Positions 6,830 to 10,407 of a DNA stretch of 10,407 bases are shown piece after piece. The DNA comes from an uncultured Clostridia bacterium (GTDB lineage Bacteria > Bacillota > Clostridia > Lachnospirales > Lachnospiraceae): NCBI GenBank assembly GCA_946611595.1, contig CAMODY010000055.1, positions 1 through 10,407 on the forward strand, given 5' to 3'. Every line of letters starts with the position of its first letter. Position 1 is the first letter of the stretch. A program made the translations under genes and the position numbers. The notes under the pieces were generated by a model. That model had not been told where the DNA came from. It made no database searches and worked only from the letters and a program-made list of their open reading frames with translations.

Positions 6830-7909
6830 TTACTGATTTTGATGTTCTTCGAGAACTTCTAAAATGACATCCGTAACAAGTTTTGCAGAGTCTTCTTTTT
6901 TCTCTGCTTCCATTGCACGAATATAGGCATCGCGGTTGTTGTTCACTTCGATGATGTCTGTATAAAGGGATACTTTTGTAAGCTCTTCTTCACGCAGCAC
7001 TTCTGCAAAGCCTCGGCGTTTGAATGAGTTAGCATTTAAGATCTGATCGCCTCTGCTTGCATCCGTTCCGAGAGGGATCAGGATGGAAGGTTTCTTGAGT
7101 GCAACGATCTCGTAAATTACATTTGCGCCAGCACGGGAAATGATGAGGTCGGATGCTGCAAAGAGATCCGGCAGAGTATCGCTGACATATTCAAACTGCT
7201 TATATCCTGCAACACCATCGAGGGAAGGATCAGTCTTGCCCTTTCCGCAGATGTGTGCGACATAAACTTTTTCTAAAAGATCCGGAAGTGCTTCGCGGAC
7301 AACTTCGTTGATGGATGCAGCGCCAAGGCTTCCGCCGATGACCATGATGATCGGCTTATCTTCCGGGAATCCGCAGAAGGCATATCCTTTATGACGGTCG
7401 CCGTCTAAAAGCTGGCGGCGGACAGGAAGTCCGGTATGAACGGATTTTCCTTCCGGAAGGTATTTTTCCGTTTCCGGGAAGTTGTAGCAGATCTTAGATG
7501 CCTTCGGAATGGAAAGCTTATTTGCAAGACCCGGCGTTAAGTCGGATTCGTGGATCACGACCGGAATGCCGGCATCGGATGCTGCAAAGATAACCGGAAC
7601 AGAGACGAAGCCGCCTTTGGAAAAGACGATGTCCGGTTTATGTTCTTTCATATATTTTTTTGCTTCTCTGAGGCCTTTTAAAATACGGAAAGGATCCGTC
7701 AGATTTTTAAGATCCAGATAACGGCGAAGCTTGCCGGAAGAAATTCCATAATACGGAATGCCCTGGGCCTCGATCAGCGTCTTTTCGATTCCGTTATAGG
7801 AACCCATATATTCGATCTCGAAACCTGCTTCCTTCAGATAAGGGACCAGAGCGATGTTTGGTGTAACATGGCCGGCGGTTCCGCCGCCCGTAAGTAAGAT
7901 TTTTTTCAT
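6830..7909 (-). CDS. murG: UDP-N-acetylglucosamine:undecaprenyl-PP-MurNAc-pentapeptide GlcNAc transferase
   Basis: The protein has 359 residues, a normal MurG length. ATG 7909 follows AAGGGAG at a spacing of 7; an in-frame ATG 39 bases further upstream would add a non-homologous leader. MurG makes lipid II from lipid I on the cytoplasmic face of the membrane. GT-B motifs seen are GGGTAGH (8-14, acceptor-side loop), HESDLTPGLANK (120-131), GGSLGA (192-197), SRAGANVIYEI (258-268, UDP-GlcNAc binding) and SRGDQILNA (285-293). The variants TAGHVTPN and HESDLTPG, in place of TGGHIFP and HEQNAVPG, mark the subtype found beside or instead of the cell-wall-cluster MurG in Bacilli and Clostridia. No other murein genes are adjacent, so it is outside a dcw cluster. 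Confidence 0.93.
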   Translation of the reverse strand: MKKILLTGGGTAGHVTPNIALVPYLKEAGFEIEYMGSYNGIEKTLIEAQGIPYYGISSGKLRRYLDLKNLTDPFRILKGLREAKKYMKEHKPDIVFSKGGFVSVPVIFAASDAGIPVVIHESDLTPGLANKLSIPKASKICYNFPETEKYLPEGKSVHTGLPVRRQLLDGDRHKGYAFCGFPEDKPIIMVIGGSLGAASINEVVREALPDLLEKVYVAHICGKGKTDPSLDGVAGYKQFEYVSDTLPDLFAASDLIISRAGANVIYEIVALKKPSILIPLGTDASRGDQILNANSFKRRGFAEVLREEELTKVSLYTDIIEVNNNRDAYIRAMEAEKKEDSAKLVTDVILEVLEEHQNQ

Positions 7910-7952
7910 TATAATTCTCCCTTGGAAAATGGCGTATTTTTTGGCCACGCAT

Positions 7953-7982
7953 ACTATACCATAAACAGAGGGCTATTACCAA
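7953..7982 (-). promoter_or_regulatory. Promoter of murG
   Basis: On the minus strand, TTGGTA (7982-7977), an 18 bp spacer and TATAGT (7958-7953) give a plausible sigma-A promoter with a leader of about 40 bases before the murG ATG at 7909. Confidence 0.55.
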
Positions 7983-8067
7983 TCAAACAAGAGATGATTA
8001 GCGAAAAGATCACATAAATTCCTTTGATCGGTCCTTATCAAATATGCTGCAATTCTTTGCTGCAGAA

Positions 8068-8108
8068 CCCCCTGGGGGGCTTGTGATTATTCTTCGAATA
8101 TCTACAAT
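8068..8108 (+). promoter_or_regulatory. CsoR-type operator and promoter of the methyltransferase-repressor operon
   Basis: CCCCCTGGGGGGC (8068-8080) contains a CCCCC-T-GGGGG dyad and directly abuts a -35 box TTGTGA (8081-8086). A 16 bp spacer and TACAAT (8103-8108) follow. The methyltransferase ATG is 34 bases after the -10. GC-tract dyads of this sort are the known target type of CsoR/RcnR/CstR-family repressors, and a member of that family is encoded in this operon. A second copy with the same -35, spacer length and -10 lies at 10104-10144 on the other strand, which strongly supports function. Confidence 0.75.
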
Positions 8109-8142
8109 CTTGAATAGATTTTAAAGACGAACAGGAACAGAT

Positions 8143-8922
8143 ATGGGAAAGCTGATACCGGTTTCTTTTGAAGAAGAACCAGTTGATATTAAAGAAAAAG
8201 TAAAAGGATATTGGGCAAAGCGCTCTGAGAGTTTTGCGGAGCAGAAAGAGGAAGAGGCTTTTGGTAAAAAAGCAAAGCTGTGGAGAACAGAACTTCTTTC
8301 TGCGTTGTTTCAGGAAAGTGCTTTAGCATCGAATGCAAACTGGGACCTGCATATTCTGGATGTCGGATGCGGTGCGGGTTTTTTTGAAATGATTCTCGCC
8401 CCTGAGGGCGTAAAAATGACAGGAATCGACCTGACACCGGAGATGATTGAAAAAGGCCAACAACTATTAAAACAGCATGGACTGGTATCGGCAAGGCTTA
8501 TGGTCATGGATGCGGAACGGACAGAGTTTCCGGACGAATGCTTTGATGCGGTGATCACCCGAAACCTGACCTGGACACTCCCGCATCCTGAAGAAGCTTA
8601 CCGGGAATGGTTCCGTATATTAAAGCCCGGCGGAGTCCTTTTAAATTATGATGCAGAATACGCAAAGGGATTTCATCACTATGACCAGTCAGAAAACTGT
8701 GCTCACAGTGGTATTGGTGATGAGATGGTGGAAGAGTGCCACAACATTTACCATATGCTGTCGATCAGTTCTTTTAATCGTCCGGAATGGGATATAGAAG
8801 TTCTTAACGGAATAGGTTTTCGGGAAGTAACTGCTGATCGTTCAGTTGGGGATCGGATTTATGCGGAACGGGATTCCTTCTACATTCCGGACCGGATGTT
8901 TGCAGTCAGAGCAGTGAAATAA
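8143..8922 (+). CDS. Class I SAM-dependent methyltransferase
   Basis: The protein has 259 residues. ATG 8143 follows a modest AGGA site. It has the Rossmann methyltransferase core: motif I ILDVGCGAG (71-79), an acidic residue after strand 2 in GIDLTPEM (94-101), MDAERTEFP (122-130), CFDAVITRNLTWTL (133-146) and ILKPGGVLL (159-167). This is the Methyltransf_11/UbiE-like type, and the substrate is unknown. The region after the core is rich in His and Cys (HHY at 178-180, C186, C199-H200, H204), which may be substrate or metal contacts. The gene begins an operon with a CsoR-family metal sensor and sits behind a CsoR-type operator. A role in metal(loid) methylation or in making or modifying a metal ligand is therefore possible but unproven. 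Nothing indicates ArsM, whose cysteine pattern is not evident. Confidence 0.9.
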   Translation: MGKLIPVSFEEEPVDIKEKVKGYWAKRSESFAEQKEEEAFGKKAKLWRTELLSALFQESALASNANWDLHILDVGCGAGFFEMILAPEGVKMTGIDLTPEMIEKGQQLLKQHGLVSARLMVMDAERTEFPDECFDAVITRNLTWTLPHPEEAYREWFRILKPGGVLLNYDAEYAKGFHHYDQSENCAHSGIGDEMVEECHNIYHMLSISSFNRPEWDIEVLNGIGFREVTADRSVGDRIYAERDSFYIPDRMFAVRAVK

Positions 8923-8932
8923 AAGGATAACT

Positions 8933-8983
8933 ATGATACACTATGTGCAGATGAAGAAGTTTGCAGTGGAAGAGGTTTTATAA
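8933..8983 (+). CDS. Possible 16-codon peptide or translational coupler
   Basis: ATG 8933 follows AAAGGATAACT, a good ribosome binding site. The frame encodes MIHYVQMKKFAVEEVL and stops at TAA 8981-8983, whose last A is the first base of the repressor start codon (TAATG). It lies between the methyltransferase stop and the repressor. The layout suggests translational coupling to the repressor gene. It could equally be a chance short frame, since the repressor has its own GGAAGAGG site. No family is recognised. Confidence 0.35.
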   Translation: MIHYVQMKKFAVEEVL

Positions 8984-9264
8984 TGAACAATTACGGGCAC
9001 TACCATTCTCCGGAAGAAAAAAAGAAACAGCTGAACCGGCTGGCCAGAGCGATCGGACATCTGAAACATGTCCAGCTCATGATTGAAAATGATGAAGACT
9101 GTGCAGATGTTCTGATACAGCTGTCCGCTGTCAATGCAGCTCTTCGGAATCTCGGGAAAAACATTATCAATGAACATATGACACATTGTATTTCTCATGC
9201 AATTGAAGATGGCGATACTCAAGCAGTAGAAGAGTTTCAGAAAGCAGTGCAGAAATTTATCTAG
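8983..9264 (+). CDS. CsoR/RcnR-family metal-sensing transcriptional repressor
   Basis: This 93-residue all-helical protein is of the DUF156/Trns_repr_metal type. The first helix LNRLARAIGHLKHVQLMIE (17-35) carries the family signature, with the basic DNA-contacting face (K13-K15, R19, R22, K28). Metal-site residues C40, H65 and C69 have the same spacing (25 and 4) as C36-H61-C65 of Mycobacterium tuberculosis CsoR, which bind Cu(I). RcnR has His in the last position, and CstR lacks the His. Extra His residues H6 and H8 near the N-terminus could add ligands, as RcnR H3 does, so the metal is not certain. It is the last gene of its operon, begins in TAATG overlap with a 16-codon frame, and probably represses its own operon and the convergent membrane-protein operon through the paired GC-tract sites. 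Confidence 0.93.
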   Translation: MNNYGHYHSPEEKKKQLNRLARAIGHLKHVQLMIENDEDCADVLIQLSAVNAALRNLGKNIINEHMTHCISHAIEDGDTQAVEEFQKAVQKFI

Positions 9265-9286
9265 ACTAAAAAGAAATAAGGACAGA

Positions 9287-9326
9287 AATAACCCCCTATG
9301 TCAGGTACCTGATATAGGGGGTTATT
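9287..9326. terminator. Bidirectional terminator between convergent operons
   Basis: An almost uninterrupted stem pairs 9287-9304 with 9309-9326: AATAACCCCCTATGTCAG on the left, one G-T wobble, GTAC loop. TTATTGTT closes it on the plus strand, and AATAAG/GAAATAA on the left gives TTATTTC on the minus strand. It sits between the repressor stop (9264) and the membrane-protein stop (9333). Confidence 0.85.
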
Positions 9327-9332
9327 GTTAGG

Positions 9333-9647
9333 TCAGGTTTGATTTTTTTTCAGTGCTTTCCAGATTACGCCTTTCGGGTCGGTAATCAGAAGTCTCACCA
9401 GCCAAATGATCAGACCGAGAGCAATTACGGAAAGTCCGAGGAAAAGATCATTTAACATATCTTCAAGTGCAGGAGTGAAATATTCTGCATGAAGTTCAGC
9501 ATATTCGAAAATCGCATCAACAAGCCACATGATGGAAGCACCCCAATACATAAAGCAAAGGATGCCAAGTTTCATACTGTCATCTTTTCGGGTATACCAT
9601 TTAACGGTAACAAAAACGGCAGCAAAAACAGTAACAAGAAGTGTCAT
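9333..9647 (-). CDS. Small membrane protein, three predicted helices (second of a related pair)
   Basis: The protein has 104 residues and no family I can name. Hydrophobic segments lie at 1-16, 26-46 and 66-88, with a basic tail (KALKKNQT). ATG 9647 overlaps the preceding stop as ATGA and follows AGGAGG, so it is coupled to the upstream gene. It resembles that protein in order and pattern: an N-terminal LV....A..VTV helix, then L..M.WG at 31-36 opening helix 2, an acidic stretch after helix 2 (D44, E48, E51 with H53), and a long third helix. The likeness suggests an ancient duplication and a heteromeric membrane complex. The promoter carries a CsoR-type site, hinting at metal or thiol stress handling, but the sequence does not show what it transports, if anything. 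Confidence 0.75.
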   Translation of the reverse strand: MTLLVTVFAAVFVTVKWYTRKDDSMKLGILCFMYWGASIMWLVDAIFEYAELHAEYFTPALEDMLNDLFLGLSVIALGLIIWLVRLLITDPKGVIWKALKKNQT

Positions 9648-10072
9648 GCCACGCCCTCCTTTTCTGTTTGATCACCTGCTGTTTTTTCGTTTGAACGTTT
9701 AACGATAGCATTTGCAACAAGACACATCACGACCCAGATTGCAGTGATCAGCAATGCCATGCATACCCCGACCGTTGCCATCTCCCGGAACATATCCGCG
9801 GCATCAGCGGGGTTCGACATCGCTGTCAGGAATGGGAACCAAGGGACAACCTCCCCATGCCAAACATGCTCAAAGGCCAGAAGCACAGCTCCGCCCCACA
9901 GCATATAGGATAGCCATTTTAACTTTCTGCTCATAGGAATTTTTGGAGTTTCAAGTTCGGCGATCTTACTGTCAGCAGTAGGAGCCTTCTCCTGAAGCTC
10001 TTTCTTTTCTTTTGTCTTAGCAATAACAGTTACTACAATTGCTTCTGCAGCAGAGACTAAAAAACAAGCCAT
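9644..10072 (-). CDS. Small membrane protein, three predicted helices (first of a related pair)
   Basis: The protein has 142 residues and I do not recognise the family. The first helix (3-18) is followed by a charged linker of about 30 residues (KTKEKKELQEK onward). Helix 2 spans about 52-71 with LSYMLWGG, followed by EHVWHGE (68-74), which places two His and two Glu at the membrane edge as conceivable metal ligands. Helix 3 spans about 99-123, with C104 and C117, and a charged tail follows. ATG 10072 is preceded by an ideal AAGGAGG. It is first in a two-gene operon, overlapping the next gene by ATGA. The promoter, with a CsoR-type operator, lies at 10104-10144. A function in metal or stress response is inferred only from that regulation. 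Confidence 0.75.
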   Translation of the reverse strand: MACFLVSAAEAIVVTVIAKTKEKKELQEKAPTADSKIAELETPKIPMSRKLKWLSYMLWGGAVLLAFEHVWHGEVVPWFPFLTAMSNPADAADMFREMATVGVCMALLITAIWVVMCLVANAIVKRSNEKTAGDQTEKEGVA

Positions 10073-10103
10073 AATAATCCTCCTTATAAAATGATTTGTA
10101 AAT

Positions 10104-10144
10104 ATTGTATCAAATGGACTTTGACGGACAAGCCCCTAAGGGGG
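10104..10144 (-). promoter_or_regulatory. CsoR-type operator and promoter of the membrane-protein operon
   Basis: On the minus strand CCCCCTTAGGGGC (10144-10132) contains the dyad CCCCT-T-AGGGG and abuts -35 TTGTCC (10131-10126). A 16 bp spacer and TACAAT (10109-10104) follow. It matches the site at 8068-8108 in the operator (two differences in 13 bases), TTGT, spacer length and -10. The first gene starts 31 bases after the -10. On the plus strand TTGACG (10121-10126), 17 bp and GATACA (10144-10149) form a weak divergent promoter across the same operator. Confidence 0.75.
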
Positions 10145-10200
10145 ATACAAAGGTTTGCTTCAATCTGGTTGAGCCATGCCCTTGCAGGAAAGGAGTAATT

Positions 10201-10266
10201 ATGTTAAAATGCGAACAGATGTTTGGTCTTGGAAAATCGGGCATTTTTCAGCTTCATTTTCAGTAG
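10201..10266 (+). CDS. Possible 21-residue peptide
   Basis: ATG 10201 is preceded by AAAGGAG at a spacing of 5, one of the best ribosome binding sites in the window. The frame ends at TAG 10264-10266 and encodes a peptide beginning MLKCEQMFGLGKSG and ending FQLHFQ. It is divergent from the membrane-protein operon and could be driven by the weak plus-strand promoter across the operator at 10121-10149. It could be a regulatory or CsoR-controlled small protein, or the remnant start of a lost gene. No family is recognised. Confidence 0.35.
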   Translation: MLKCEQMFGLGKSGIFQLHFQ

Positions 10267-10291
10267 ACAGCTATTGTTGAGCGGTTATAAT
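10264..10291 (+). promoter_or_regulatory. Strong promoter-like sequence reading out of the window
   Basis: TAGACA (10264-10269), a 16 bp spacer and a perfect TATAAT (10286-10291) make the best sigma-A consensus match in the window. It would drive a gene beyond 10407. The ATG at 10290 overlaps the -10 itself and cannot be used from this transcript. Confidence 0.55.
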
Positions 10292-10407
10292 GAAAAGGAT
10301 TGTTGCCAGCGCAAGAGGCTGGATGCAATTATTGAATAAATCATTATTGAATAGTAATTATTACATAATATGGATCATTTTGAATTAGTATCTGAATATC
10401 AGCCGAC
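10292..10407 (+). other. AT-rich gene-free leader at the window end
   Basis: Apart from the elements listed, the 335 bases after 10072 hold no supported gene. After the promoter at 10264-10291 the sequence is AT-rich and includes an 11 bp direct repeat ATTATTGAATA at 10328-10338 and 10343-10353. It is probably the untranslated leader or upstream region of the next gene. No known riboswitch or tRNA fold was recognised. Confidence 0.4.

Noticed and set aside
7910..7948. Thirteen-residue N-terminal extension of MurG
   Set aside because: It is not MurG-like, and it covers the AAGGGAG site that fits the ATG at 7909, where homology begins (MKKILLTGGGTAGH).
8045..8064. Direct repeat TGCTGCA (8045-8051 and 8058-8064) upstream of the methyltransferase
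   Set aside because: It is a short, low-complexity repeat upstream of the promoter with no counterpart at the second operon.
9287..9326. CCCCCTAT/ATAGGGGG as a third CsoR-type operator
   Set aside because: It lies at the 3' ends of two convergent genes, the GC tracts are 20 bases apart rather than adjacent, and the long continuous stem with U-tails fits a terminator. No promoter is next to it.
10290..10388. Thirty-two-residue plus-strand frame starting at ATG 10290
   Set aside because: Its ATG is part of the TATAAT box of the promoter at 10264-10291, it has no ribosome site, and it is AT-rich and featureless.

Overview
The window looks like chromosomal DNA from an anaerobic Bacillota, most likely Clostridia of the Lachnospiraceae type. 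The reasons are moderate GC, strong AGGAGG-like ribosome binding sites, intrinsic terminators, a soluble multi-cluster iron-sulfur/molybdopterin enzyme, a MurG of the kind found in Bacilli and Clostridia, and no oxygen-linked genes. The family-level placement is inference; the genus cannot be read from the sequence. There are no rRNA, tRNA, transposase or CRISPR features.

Left part (1-5404). The last 19 codons of an upstream gene end at 60, and its 3' end is repeated in tandem with a 45-46 bp period. A LysR-type regulator (minus strand) lies divergently from a folate-binding GcvT/LigM-like protein, probably a tetrahydrofolate-dependent demethylase. After a strong terminator comes a two-gene operon encoding a cytoplasmic molybdopterin oxidoreductase of the DMSO reductase superfamily and its partner with four [4Fe-4S] clusters. 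A plausible but unproven reading is a small metabolic island in which a methylated substrate, possibly a methoxylated aromatic, is demethylated onto folate and a molybdenum enzyme acts on the product or on a related substrate.

Middle (5405-7982). Two minus-strand genes encode an NhaC-family Na+/H+ antiporter and a MurG glycosyltransferase. They are housekeeping in character and separated by a long hairpin.

Right part (7983-10407). A plus-strand operon carries a SAM-dependent methyltransferase, a 16-codon open frame and a CsoR/RcnR-family metal-sensing repressor. It converges on a minus-strand operon of two related three-helix membrane proteins. Both operons start from nearly identical promoters: CCCCCTNNGGGGC immediately upstream of TTGT-containing -35 boxes, a 16 bp spacer, and TACAAT. 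This implies one regulon, probably controlled by the CsoR-like protein, linking a methyltransferase to a small unrecognised membrane pair. It is the best candidate for an undescribed system here. The last 335 bases hold a possible 21-residue peptide with a strong ribosome binding site and a strong promoter firing out of the window.
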